A stretch of DNA of 13,168 bases, taken from assembly GCA_026397855.1 (NCBI GenBank), contig JAPLUA010000377.1:1-13168 (forward strand), written 5' to 3'. Positions 1 through 6,665 of the stretch are shown here, in pieces (position 1 is the stretch's first letter; every line of letters begins with the position of its first letter). This DNA is from Verrucomicrobiota bacterium (GTDB lineage: Bacteria; Verrucomicrobiota; Verrucomicrobiia; Limisphaerales; UBA8199). Under the pieces are notes generated by a model. The model worked only from the letters and a program-made list of their open reading frames with translations, had not been told where the DNA came from and did not search any database. A program made the position numbers and the translations under genes.

Positions 1-73
1 AGCCTGAAGCGCAGATTCATGATAAGCAACCTAGGCGGGCAGTTCCTCCGCATTCTCCGGGGATGCGTGGATG

Positions 74-505
74 CTACCGCCGGAACACCGGCACGGGCTC
101 CACGAAGCTCATCCCGCCCCAGCCGCCCCAGGTGCCCCACGCCGCCTGCGAATTCAATTCCGCAGCGTTGATTTCCTCGGCGGCGAGTTGGGCCTGCATG
201 CGGAGTTTCTGATACTCGTTGTATTGCTCCTGCTGGCCCACGTAGAGCACCTGCTGCTTCTGATCCGGGAAGACGAAGTAGGTCTTTCCATCCCGCTGGA
301 CCATGGTCACTTTATGAGGCGGCAGTGTCTTGAGGTGCGACTGCTTCTCCGGCGTGGATGCGGGCACGATTTTGAAACCCGCGGCCGATAACAGGTTCTC
401 GGTCGGCTGCGTCGTGGAGCAGCCGGTCAGGATCGCTGCCAGGGCCAGCGCGCCGAGCACCGGGGCGATGATGCTGTTGAATGCGGACAGATGGAGCTTT
501 CTCAT
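74..505 (-). CDS. Small YVG-type lipoprotein, copy 2 (function unknown)
   Basis: A 143-residue predicted lipoprotein. The signal peptide has a basic start (MRK), a long hydrophobic core and a lipobox LTGC with the lipidation cysteine at residue 29; Ser follows it, so there is no inner-membrane retention Asp. The mature part follows a pattern shared with the gene at 1062-1487: GFK..PA, then TLP, then R-DGK-TYFVFPD, then LYVGQQEQYNEYQ, and it ends in a Trp/Gly-rich tail (WGTWGGWGG). A Shine-Dalgarno-like AAGGAAG lies about 7 bases before the ATG and supports this start. It is the last gene of the minus-strand envelope cluster, 43 bp after the SHOCT lipoprotein. I recall similar short lipoproteins in proteobacteria without a known role; no function is assigned. 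The gene is certain in outline, its job is not. Confidence 0.85.
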   Translation of the reverse strand: MRKLHLSAFNSIIAPVLGALALAAILTGCSTTQPTENLLSAAGFKIVPASTPEKQSHLKTLPPHKVTMVQRDGKTYFVFPDQKQQVLYVGQQEQYNEYQKLRMQAQLAAEEINAAELNSQAAWGTWGGWGGMSFVEPVPVFRR

Positions 506-548
506 GGGTTGCTTCCTTTCAGGGTGTTTGGAGGTTTTCTGTCCCGGG

Positions 549-767
549 TCAATCGTTCTTCTTGATCAGCGCCTTCTTGAGCTTGGTGTATTGTTCCTTG
601 CTGATAATGCCGTCCTTGTAGGACTTGTCCAGGTCCTGGAGCTGCTGGCCCACACTGGCTGTTGGCGCCGAGCTGACTTTGGAGCTTGAGACACAGCCCG
701 AGGCCATCAGGCCTGCGAGCACGATGGCGCCGTAGAGCGCAGTTTTGATCAGGTTTGTTGCTTTCAT
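549..767 (-). CDS. SHOCT-domain-like small lipoprotein
   Basis: From this start the product is 72 residues: a lipoprotein signal (MKATNLIKTALYGAIVLAGL then MASGC, cysteine 25), a short Ser/Ala linker, and a C-terminal SHOCT-like helix pair with the pattern LQDLDKSYKDGIISKEQY..LKKALIKK. SHOCT is a short oligomerisation/interaction module, usually at a protein end. The start is uncertain. In-frame ATGs also exist at 803 and 782, and the DNA coding for MKATT (782-768) is repeated as MKATN (767-753), giving two start codons in a row. I chose the inner one because it gives the shortest normal signal peptide. None of the three starts has a strong ribosome-binding site. The gene sits 49 bp after the small exported protein and 43 bp before the YVG lipoprotein in the same run. 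Confidence 0.82.
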   Translation of the reverse strand: MKATNLIKTALYGAIVLAGLMASGCVSSSKVSSAPTASVGQQLQDLDKSYKDGIISKEQYTKLKKALIKKND

Positions 768-816
768 TGTTGTCGCTTTCATCAGTTGGTTTTCTCTGTT
801 CATTTAAGGTTCATCG

Positions 817-1029
817 TCAGGGCGTGGAACCCGGTCCGCTTTGTTCCTGACGGTTGATATCGTCGTCGGCCGGCTTGGGAATGGGCGTCCTCCGCTGTCC
901 CGGGGCGGGAGCTTTTGTGTCGGCGACCGCGGCCATTGTCGGCTGGTTCTGCGCCTGCGCGGTCACGCGGAGGTTGCCCATGGCAATCGCGGTTCCAACG
1001 ACGAAGGTGTAGTATAGCCGGGTTTTCAT
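817..1029 (-). CDS. Small exported protein, hypothetical
   Basis: A 70-residue hypothetical protein. The sequence begins MKTRLYYTFVVGTAIAMGNL and reaches TAQAQ near residue 25, which looks like a signal peptidase I site (A-Q-A). No lipobox cysteine is present, so unlike most neighbours it would be soluble in the periplasm or secreted. The mature part, only about 45 residues, is rich in Pro, Gln and Arg (APAPGQRRTPIPKPADDD) and probably disordered. An upstream in-frame ATG at 1089 would add 20 residues ahead of the signal peptide and overlap the preceding gene, so the inner ATG at 1029 is preferred. It sits 32 bp after the YVG lipoprotein stop. No family is recognised. It could be a non-coding stretch that happens to be open, but the clean signal peptide and position in the gene run favour a real gene. 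Confidence 0.6.
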   Translation of the reverse strand: MKTRLYYTFVVGTAIAMGNLRVTAQAQNQPTMAAVADTKAPAPGQRRTPIPKPADDDINRQEQSGPGSTP

Positions 1030-1061
1030 CCGAGATCTCTGACGCCAATGCGCCTGCGCAG

Positions 1062-1487
1062 TCAATCGCCCAGCGGCCACCCGTCCCATAGGAGATCCCA
1101 GCCCGAGTCAACACCGCTCGAGATGGCGTTATCCTCGCTCAGCACCGGTGCGGCGTTGTAATTGCGGATGAGCTTTGCATCCTCCGCCAGGTGCTGGTCC
1201 TGGAGGGCGATCTGATAGGCGTGATACTGGGCCTTGTTGCCGACGTAAACGATCTTTCTCGCCGGGTCCGGATAGACGTAGAAGACCTTGCCTTGCCGCT
1301 TGACCGGGGTGATTCTGTCGGCCGGGAGCGTGTTGACCTGCTGCTGGTGGGCGGCATTGACGGCGCTGACAGCCTGGAAGCCGCTCTGCGCGAGCATCTT
1401 TTCCGTTCGTTTCACCGGCGACGTTGCGCAGCCTGCCGCCATTCCAATCAGCGCCGCAGCGCTGAAAACCATCCATAAGCGTTTCAT
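1062..1487 (-). CDS. Small YVG-type lipoprotein, copy 1 (function unknown)
   Basis: A 141-residue predicted lipoprotein with a compact signal peptide (MKRLWMVFSAAALIGMAAGC, lipid cysteine 20). The mature part repeats the layout of the 74-505 product: SGFQAVSA, NTLPADRITPVKR, then QGKVFYVYPDPARKIVYVG, then QYHAYQ, and a Trp-rich end (GWDLLWDGW). The two are clear paralogues separated by two small genes. An in-frame ATG at 1508 would add seven residues (MRQQTNT). The frame stays open much further upstream, but that part overlaps the 1514-1987 gene and reads as low-complexity shadow. No strong Shine-Dalgarno is visible. The KVFYVYPD..KIVYVG core looks like a beta hairpin. Role unknown; a structural or surface role in the outer membrane is only inferred from the lipoprotein signal. 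Confidence 0.85.
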   Translation of the reverse strand: MKRLWMVFSAAALIGMAAGCATSPVKRTEKMLAQSGFQAVSAVNAAHQQQVNTLPADRITPVKRQGKVFYVYPDPARKIVYVGNKAQYHAYQIALQDQHLAEDAKLIRNYNAAPVLSEDNAISSGVDSGWDLLWDGWPLGD

Positions 1488-1513
1488 TGTATTAGTTTGC
1501 TGTCTCATATCGT

Positions 1514-1987
1514 CTATCGGATTGTAACCCGCCCGGAGGCCGGTTGCAGCAGAATATTGCCCGCATCCACCACCGGCTCGCCGCCCGGTGAAATGATCGC
1601 ATTGGCCAGCGTGTAGTTGGTCGTGAGGCGTTGGTAGTGGGCGTGCGTGAAAGCCAAGGTCACTGAATACCAGTCGGACCGGCGCAAGAGCATCAGGTCC
1701 CGCTCGCTGTCCATGTTGAACCCGCCATTGGGGTCGGTTCTCAAGGCCTGCATCCGTTCCAGCGGCTGGGCGCCTTTGGCCGGCGCAGTCGTGCCCGGAT
1801 TCTGGCCCGATTCCAGCCGCCGGATGCTGACGTTGCGGATCGGCTGGCCCGTCGCAGCATCCAGCACCCGCCCCTTTACGCGGGGGGAGATATACTGCGA
1901 GCTCAGCACCGGTGACGACTGGCAACCGGCCAGGAGAAGCGCCGAGCTCGCCAGGACGTGCAGGTGCCGAAGGCAGGTGCGATTCAT
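1514..1987 (-). CDS. Lipoprotein with carboxypeptidase-regulatory-like domain
   Basis: A 157-residue lipoprotein. The signal peptide MNRTCLRHLHVLASSALLLAGC ends in a canonical LAGC lipobox (cysteine 22, followed by Gln). Mature residues about 37-55 read RVKGRVLDAATGQPIRNVSI, the hallmark opening of carboxypeptidase-regulatory-like/transthyretin-type beta-sandwich domains (V-x-G-x-V-x-D-x-x-T-G-x-P-I). The expected later strand TDPNGGF (about 84-90) also matches the T-D-x-x-G-x-F motif. Such domains usually serve as binding or structural modules on exported proteins. An in-frame ATG at 2038 would add 17 residues including several Arg; it has a slightly better upstream AGG-rich stretch, so the start is open. 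The gene follows the DUF1269 gene and precedes the YVG lipoprotein by 26 bp. Specific ligand unknown. Confidence 0.82.
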   Translation of the reverse strand: MNRTCLRHLHVLASSALLLAGCQSSPVLSSQYISPRVKGRVLDAATGQPIRNVSIRRLESGQNPGTTAPAKGAQPLERMQALRTDPNGGFNMDSERDLMLLRRSDWYSVTLAFTHAHYQRLTTNYTLANAIISPGGEPVVDAGNILLQPASGRVTIR

Positions 1988-2054
1988 ACGCCGCACGCGC
2001 AGAGCAGGTTTAACCGCCGGCGAGAGGGGGCTGTTCATGTCTTGCCTGCACTTG

Positions 2055-2546
2055 CTAGACCTTAGTCGCGCTCAACGCCGCCTGGAGCTTGGCTTCGTCC
2101 TCGTGCGACAGGGATGTCTTGAGGACCTTGCCGCCGGAGCCCTTGATCTCCTCCAGCACTTTGTCAGGCGTGGCCTGGCGCACCAGGACGAAAAGTGCCG
2201 AGCTGCCCGGAGTCATGGTGGCCGCCAGCTCCTTCATGAAGTTGTCGTCAATCCCGACATCGCTGAGCGCGCCGGAAACCGCCCCCGCCGCCGCCCCGAC
2301 CGCAAGGCCCAGCAGCGGATTCAAGAAGATCAGGCCGATCAGCGAACCCCAGAAACCGCCGCTCACCGCGCCCGCTGCGGTCAGGTTGACGGCCTGGTGA
2401 AGCTTCACCTTGCCGTTGGCGTCCTTCACGGCCACCACGGCATCTTCGAGATCAATCAGATGCTCCTGTTGCAACCGGATCAGCTTGAGCCGGGTTTCCG
2501 CCGCTTTGAATAGATCCGTGTAACCGACGACGACTAATGTGCTCAT
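2055..2546 (-). CDS. DUF1269 family membrane protein
   Basis: A 163-residue protein that matches the DUF1269 family along its length: MSTLVVVGY near the start, the RLKLIRLQQEHLIDLEDAVV segment, the central NLTAAGAVSGGFWGSLIGL stretch, a glycine-zipper-like part (GLAVGAAAGAVSGAL, about 80-94), and the end KVLKTSLSHEDEAKLQAAL. There is no signal peptide. The hydrophobic middle (about 56-95) probably forms a membrane hairpin in the inner membrane. The family is widespread in proteobacteria and its function is unknown. The start is well fixed: AAGGAAGA lies 4 bases before the ATG at 2546, while the longer open frame to 2615 would run into the preceding gene. It is the only cluster member without an export signal, so it may anchor or sense from the inner membrane (inference). 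Confidence 0.95.
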   Translation of the reverse strand: MSTLVVVGYTDLFKAAETRLKLIRLQQEHLIDLEDAVVAVKDANGKVKLHQAVNLTAAGAVSGGFWGSLIGLIFLNPLLGLAVGAAAGAVSGALSDVGIDDNFMKELAATMTPGSSALFVLVRQATPDKVLEEIKGSGGKVLKTSLSHEDEAKLQAALSATKV

Positions 2547-2598
2547 TGATTCTTCCTTTTGTTTCTGTTGGTTTGTCTGCGTTGCTGTCCCAAGCTCC

Positions 2599-3219
2599 TT
2601 AACGTTGCTGGGCATCCTCGATCATCTTGCGAACCTGCTCCGACCATCGGTCCATCAGTTCCACCGCGCTGGGCCAATTCCACCAGGCTGGTATGAAGTT
2701 GCCGGGGTCACCGGGGTTATCGTAGCCCATGCGGAAACCCACCTCCGGCGGGCCTATCCGGACTCCCCTGAGCGCCGCCAACTGCTGATGCGATTCCGAG
2801 TCCATGATTTCGGCCTCCACGCCGAGGGCCAGCGCGTTGCCGACCCGGTAAGCCTGGGTGATTGCCACCCGGATTTCAGCCGTGTTGGGGCCGGGCGAGC
2901 TGACGACCTGGTAGTGGCCGGAGAGCGCATTGACCACCTTCTGGCGGAAAGTCGCGGCGATTTTCTCCCGCTGGTCCGCGCTAAAGGCGGTTCCCCAGTA
3001 TTCCTTCACCATCACCTTGGCCGGGGAGACCACGAACTTCTTGCAGGACGCCAGGCGGCTATTGTCCGAGTAGCGCCAGGTTGAGCCGTCCGCCTTCTGC
3101 ATCCGGCTGTAGTCGCTGAGGAAGCCTGAAGGTTTCGGCGCCGCCGTCTTGCACCCGCCGCACAGGGCCACAGTGGTCGCTGCCGTTGCACACAGGATGA
3201 GATTTCTGACCTTAAACAT
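2599..3219 (-). CDS. DUF3313-type lipoprotein, copy 2
   Basis: A 206-residue exported protein. MFKVRNLILCATAATTVALCGGC supplies a lipoprotein-like signal with Leu one place further out than in the usual lipobox; Cys 23 is the likely lipid site. The mature part starts with KPSGFLSDYSRMQ, the signature opening of the DUF3313 family, followed by DGSTWRY, a central TAEIRVAITQAYRVGNALALGVEAEI segment, and WWNWPSAVELMDRWSEQVRKM near the end. Function of the family is unknown; an envelope-facing lipoprotein is the reasonable reading. A ribosome-binding site AAAGGA sits a few bases before the ATG, which decides against the longer frame reaching 3336. It is a paralogue of the 5925-6545 gene, of identical length, and lies directly after the large lipoprotein gene. 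Spacing to the DUF1269 gene is 52 bp. Confidence 0.9.
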   Translation of the reverse strand: MFKVRNLILCATAATTVALCGGCKTAAPKPSGFLSDYSRMQKADGSTWRYSDNSRLASCKKFVVSPAKVMVKEYWGTAFSADQREKIAATFRQKVVNALSGHYQVVSSPGPNTAEIRVAITQAYRVGNALALGVEAEIMDSESHQQLAALRGVRIGPPEVGFRMGYDNPGDPGNFIPAWWNWPSAVELMDRWSEQVRKMIEDAQQR

Positions 3220-3293
3220 ATTGTCCTTTCTTGTTGATGGGTGTCTATGCTGTCCGTTCAACTGCTTTCGCTGGCCGCTCCGGGCTGCCCCGG

Positions 3294-5828
3294 CTACCTG
3301 CGCCCGAATCCTCCGCCGCCATGGGATCCGCCCCAACCGCCGCCGCCGGCGCCGCGGAAGCTCTCGAAACGGCTTGATCCGAGCGACTGGCCCCAGCTCT
3401 CCCGGTCGAGGCTGGAGGCCCGGTCACTGTGGTTGTTCCAGCTCGAGCTGTTCCAACCCCGGTCCGACCAGGAAGAGGTGCTCGGTTTGGCGGAGTTTTG
3501 CCAGCCGTTGCTGCTCCACTTGTCCCAGTTGTCGTTCGATGTGTTGTAGTGATGAATATTGCCGTCGTGGTCGGTGTAAACGTTGCCGTCGTTCCAGGCC
3601 ACCGCATTGCCCGTCTTGGTGTTGCCTGCCACCCCGCGGTCCGTGGTTGAAGAAGTGCCGGTGTAGGCATTCCCGGTCGTCACCTTCTGCCCCGCCGCGT
3701 AGGTGCCGGTGCTGGGGTTATACCCGGCCCCTTGCCGGCCGGCGGCGTAATTGCCGGTATAGGCATTGCCCTGCACTCCCTGCGATCCCTGTCCGTGGGC
3801 GCCGCTATAGGCGTTGTAGTAGGAACCGTGGCTGCCGGCGGCATAGCCGCCCGTGTAGGGATTTGCGGCGGCGCCGCGCGAAACAGATCCTGCGGTGCCG
3901 GTGTAGGGATTGAAGGTGTTCGCGTGCTGGCCGGCCCAGGAAGTGCCCGTATAGGCGTTGTAACCGTAGCTGCCGGTGGCATGCACCGCTGTGCCCCAGT
4001 GCGTGTAGTAATTGACCGAGTTGCAGTTCACATGCGCATAACCGTAGCCGCCGGGATAGGCCCAGCCGTAGCAGCCCCAATGCGGCTCCGCCCAGCAGCC
4101 CCAGGCCGCTCCGGCGCAATACCCGAAGGCAAATCCCGTCCCCGCCCCCACCGCCATGCCCCAGCCGTAGCCATAGGTCGGCGGATAGCACACGTAGGTG
4201 GCTCCATAAATCATGGGCGGATAGTAATAGCCGGTGCCATACACCACCACGCCATCCGGCGCCACGACGGTCCCCATGTAGCCCGGCGTGTAGCCGACAT
4301 AGACGCAGCTCGGCGTCGAGCCATACACATAGGTGTAGGTCACATAATGAATCGGGCAGGTCACCGGAATTGTGTAGATCACCGGCGGCACCGACAGCGC
4401 CACGGCCCAGGGCCCGCTCGGGCTGGGGGAAGCGAACCATACCCCGCCTTCGCAGGCGTAGTAGGAGGTCGGGCTTACCTGGATCACCGGGGTCGCCGTG
4501 TTTGCCGCATATTGGAGCGGCGTGTCCTGGATCGGGGTGAAGGCCGGCGCCCCCTCGTAATTGACCGTCAGCTTGGCCTTCTCGCGTTCGATGGTTGCCG
4601 TCTGGGGAATGGAATTGGCGATCACGGCCTCCCGCGCCATGGGCGTCCCCGCCACTGAAGCCAGCACGTTGGCCTTCGGGCTGTCCAGCGGGATGCGCAG
4701 GAAGTCGGCGGGGAGCTGGCCCGACGGCACGAAGGCCCAGGGGCCGTACAAGGAGGCCGACTTGAACCAGCGCCCGGACATGAGCACATAGTAGCTGCCG
4801 CTCTTGATGTAATAGAGGATGGCGTTGTCGGTGTTGGAAACGTAGAGCAGGTCCGTGCCGGGGATGGAGAGCATGTTTGCCACGCCGACCGTCTGGAGCA
4901 ATTCAGCCGGGCTCGTGGAGACATAGACGTGGAGCGGCGCGGCCAATGCCGTTTTGGGATACATCGGGTCCACGTTGCCGGTGGCCAGGGCGGCGTCGAG
5001 CGCGGTGTTGATATCGGAGGGCAGGCTGGGGTCGGCCATCCAGGGACCTTCGATGGACGGGGCGCTATACCAGTTGCTGGCTGCGAAGAGATAGTAGCTT
5101 TGGGCCAGGGCGTTGGTGTTCAGGAGGAGGACAGCGCGGGAGTTGATCACGCGCTCGTAGGTGTTGGTGAGCGGCCGGAACACCGGGGCCCCGTCCACCA
5201 GGATGAGCAGCGAGGGGCGGGTGGTGTAAAGGACGCGCGGCGGTTCGTTCTTCACCTGCTGAATCTTCGCCTTCGCGATGTTGCCCGACACGGCGAATAC
5301 CGCTTCCAGGTGGTCCAGCTGGATGGTCTTTGCCGCCTTGGGCAGCTCGGCTTGGAGCATGGTCGAATACGCCTTCTGCATGGTGCTCTGCGCGGGGAAA
5401 TCCACCTTCGTGATCTGGAAGTCTTCCAGGGTGACCAGCCGGTTAACCTTGTCAATCTCGGTCCGCGCGGTGAAGAAGACGACCCCGTAGGTCTGGTTGC
5501 TGGAGCCCGAGGGACGCACCGCCGTGGCAAAGCGCCCCTGGATCTGGTTGCCGGGCCACTGGTCAATCTGCGGCTGGTAAAGGGCAAACTCGTAGCCGCT
5601 CGTGTCGAAGAAGCGGGGCCACTGCAAGGCCAGCGGGTCAAGCGTCTGGCCGGGTTGGAGCACCTGCCCCTGCACTTGCGGGCCGGGGGCCGGGGCGGTG
5701 GACGTCGCGGATGCGGTATAGACCGGCGGCGCGGCCTGCGCCGGCTGGTTTTGCGATTTGTGCGCGCAACCAGCCAAGAGCCCCATTCCTGAGACGAACA
5801 GCAGGCTCAATCGTGCGATTCTATTCAT
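3294..5828 (-). CDS. Large repeat-containing lipoprotein of the 'carbohydrate-binding family V/XII'-labelled type
   Basis: An 844-residue lipoprotein, the largest protein of the cluster. The signal peptide ends in LLAGC (cysteine 21, then Ala). A Pro/Ala/Gln-rich linker follows (about 22-62). Residues about 65-430 form the conserved body with TARTEIDKVNRLVTLEDFQITK, LVDGAPVFRPL, and AGTPMAREAVIANSIPQTA. Three modules share a W-[FY]-x-[AS]-x-x-x-x-GPW core, at about 253-263, 354-364 and 464-474. A Tyr/Gly/Pro-rich stretch (VYVGYTPGYMGTVVAPDG) follows, then eight copies of a 16-residue unit (623-740), then a Trp/Ser/Asn-rich and Gly-rich tail. I recall this architecture from proteobacterial proteins given a carbohydrate-binding label on thin grounds; no enzyme motif is visible. 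The frame opens at a TTG at 5840, but the ATG at 5828 gives a normal signal peptide. It lies 96 bp after one DUF3313 gene and 74 bp before the other. Confidence 0.9.
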   Translation of the reverse strand: MNRIARLSLLFVSGMGLLAGCAHKSQNQPAQAAPPVYTASATSTAPAPGPQVQGQVLQPGQTLDPLALQWPRFFDTSGYEFALYQPQIDQWPGNQIQGRFATAVRPSGSSNQTYGVVFFTARTEIDKVNRLVTLEDFQITKVDFPAQSTMQKAYSTMLQAELPKAAKTIQLDHLEAVFAVSGNIAKAKIQQVKNEPPRVLYTTRPSLLILVDGAPVFRPLTNTYERVINSRAVLLLNTNALAQSYYLFAASNWYSAPSIEGPWMADPSLPSDINTALDAALATGNVDPMYPKTALAAPLHVYVSTSPAELLQTVGVANMLSIPGTDLLYVSNTDNAILYYIKSGSYYVLMSGRWFKSASLYGPWAFVPSGQLPADFLRIPLDSPKANVLASVAGTPMAREAVIANSIPQTATIEREKAKLTVNYEGAPAFTPIQDTPLQYAANTATPVIQVSPTSYYACEGGVWFASPSPSGPWAVALSVPPVIYTIPVTCPIHYVTYTYVYGSTPSCVYVGYTPGYMGTVVAPDGVVVYGTGYYYPPMIYGATYVCYPPTYGYGWGMAVGAGTGFAFGYCAGAAWGCWAEPHWGCYGWAYPGGYGYAHVNCNSVNYYTHWGTAVHATGSYGYNAYTGTSWAGQHANTFNPYTGTAGSVSRGAAANPYTGGYAAGSHGSYYNAYSGAHGQGSQGVQGNAYTGNYAAGRQGAGYNPSTGTYAAGQKVTTGNAYTGTSSTTDRGVAGNTKTGNAVAWNDGNVYTDHDGNIHHYNTSNDNWDKWSSNGWQNSAKPSTSSWSDRGWNSSSWNNHSDRASSLDRESWGQSLGSSRFESFRGAGGGGWGGSHGGGGFGRR
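3609..3962 (-). repeat. Eight in-frame repeats of a 16-residue unit (48 bp)
   Basis: Within the large lipoprotein, a core N-x-[Y/S/K]-[T/S]-G returns eight times with an exact 16-residue step. The copies begin YNAYTG, FNPYTG, ANPYTG, YNAYSG, GNAYTG, YNPSTG, GNAYTG and GNTKTG. Between cores the residues are small or polar (Gly, Ala, Ser, Gln), several with a YAAG motif. The period is exact at the protein level while the bases vary, so the repeat is kept by selection on the protein and is not a recent DNA slippage product. The regular Asn and Gly suggest a beta-solenoid or extended rod (inference). Confidence 0.9.
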
Positions 5829-5924
5829 GGCGAGATTCAAACGGATCCTAAGGTGTTACAGTCTTAAGGTTTCAGCGCCCCGGCCTGCCCTCAGGGAGAG
5901 GTCAGACACTCAGGGGCCGCCGGC

Positions 5925-6545
5925 TCACTTCTGCCCGGCTTTCTCCAGCTTATCCATCGCCTTGCGCAGTTGATTGGCCCATTCCTCCATGATCCAGACC
6001 GCGCTGTGCTGGTTCCACCAGCCCCCGCCAAGGACGTTATTTGACAGATCGGAGGTGCCGATCTCCAACTGCGGCGCCCCCGCCTGGTATTTCATGACCG
6101 CCGCCAATTGCTGGCCCGAGTAGGCATCAACGATCTCACCCTCCAGGCCCAGCGCAAGCGATGACCCGACCGGGTAGGCGACGGTGATCGCCGCGCGGAT
6201 TTCGGCGGTCTTGCCCGAAGGTTTGTCCACCAGCTCGCAATGCCCCGCCAGCGCCTTGGCGATGATCGTGCGGAAGCGACTGGCGGCCTGCTCCTGCTCG
6301 GAGGCGCTCAGCGGCGTGCTGTTGTACGACTTCACCAGCACCTTTACCGATGCGATCATGTATTTGTCGTAGGTGGCGAGGCAGGGCTTATCTACGTAAC
6401 GCCAGGTGGAATCGTTTACCTTCGCCAGGCGGCTGTAGTTCCCCAGAAATCCCGAGGGCTTGGGCATCGCGCAGCCGCTTCCGAGGGCCGCTGCCAGCGC
6501 CAGGGTTGCACAGGGGGTTATCATCCTGCCGAGTAGAATCTTCAT
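5925..6545 (-). CDS. DUF3313-type lipoprotein, copy 1 (first gene of the cluster)
   Basis: A 206-residue predicted lipoprotein, exactly the length of its paralogue at 2599-3219. The signal peptide is MKILLGRMITPCATLALAAA followed by LGSGC, with the likely lipid cysteine at 25. The mature part opens PKPSGFLGNYSRLAK, then STWRYVD, then TAEIRAAITVAYPVGSSLALGLEGEIVD, and ends GGWWNQHSAVWIMEEWANQLRKAMDKL. Shared blocks with the paralogue include SGFL-x-[DN]YSR, STWRY, TAEIR-x-AIT-x-AY-x-VG, QQLAA and the WWN..SAV segment. The ATG at 6545 has a GAGGA about 13 bases upstream; the longer frame to 6605 is unlikely because it adds residues ahead of a complete signal peptide. Being the first gene after a 281-bp non-coding stretch, it probably lies next to the promoter of the whole run. 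Function unknown. Confidence 0.9.
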   Translation of the reverse strand: MKILLGRMITPCATLALAAALGSGCAMPKPSGFLGNYSRLAKVNDSTWRYVDKPCLATYDKYMIASVKVLVKSYNSTPLSASEQEQAASRFRTIIAKALAGHCELVDKPSGKTAEIRAAITVAYPVGSSLALGLEGEIVDAYSGQQLAAVMKYQAGAPQLEIGTSDLSNNVLGGGWWNQHSAVWIMEEWANQLRKAMDKLEKAGQK

Positions 6546-6635
6546 GTTGTGTAATATCCTCGGTTTACCCCTGCTGGTCAAGGCGAACGCTCCGGGTGGC
6601 AGCAACTCTCATCAAACGGTCCTGTCGGCGGGCCA

Positions 6636-6653
6636 CCACCGTCTGCACGGTGG
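6636..6653. promoter_or_regulatory. Perfect 7-bp hairpin in the cluster leader
   Basis: CCACCGT and ACGGTGG form a perfect 7-bp stem around a 4-base loop (CTGC). It lies about 90 bp before the first DUF3313 gene start. No T-run follows on either strand, so it is not a standard terminator. It could be a dyad operator or an mRNA leader structure; which of these cannot be told from the sequence. Confidence 0.4.
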
Positions 6654-6665
6654 CGGCTTGCCGGT

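Noticed and set aside
1488..1925. Long upstream extension of the 1062-1487 gene
   Set aside because: The extension has Arg/Pro/Gly-rich low-complexity content, lies over the 1514-1987 gene in another frame, and would put a complete lipoprotein signal peptide in the middle of a protein.
1647..2513. Long plus-strand open frame opposite the 1514-1987 and 2055-2546 genes
   Set aside because: Composition is that of a high-GC antisense shadow, with many Arg and no recognisable domain; both minus-strand genes are well supported.
3732..4658. Plus-strand open frame of about 300 codons opposite the large lipoprotein gene
   Set aside because: It mirrors the repeat-coding DNA (Gly, Ala, Val, Ile and Arg rich) and matches no family I recognise; it is explained by the minus-strand gene.
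4929..5792. Plus-strand open frame of 287 codons opposite the large lipoprotein gene
   Set aside because: Arg/Gly/Val-rich antisense shadow without a domain or a ribosome-binding site; the minus-strand frame has clear family motifs.
6551..6582. Possible -35/-10 promoter (TTGACC and TATTAC on the minus strand)
   Set aside because: Spacing is 19 bp and the -10 box would end only a few bases before the ATG and overlap the leader, so the match is probably chance.
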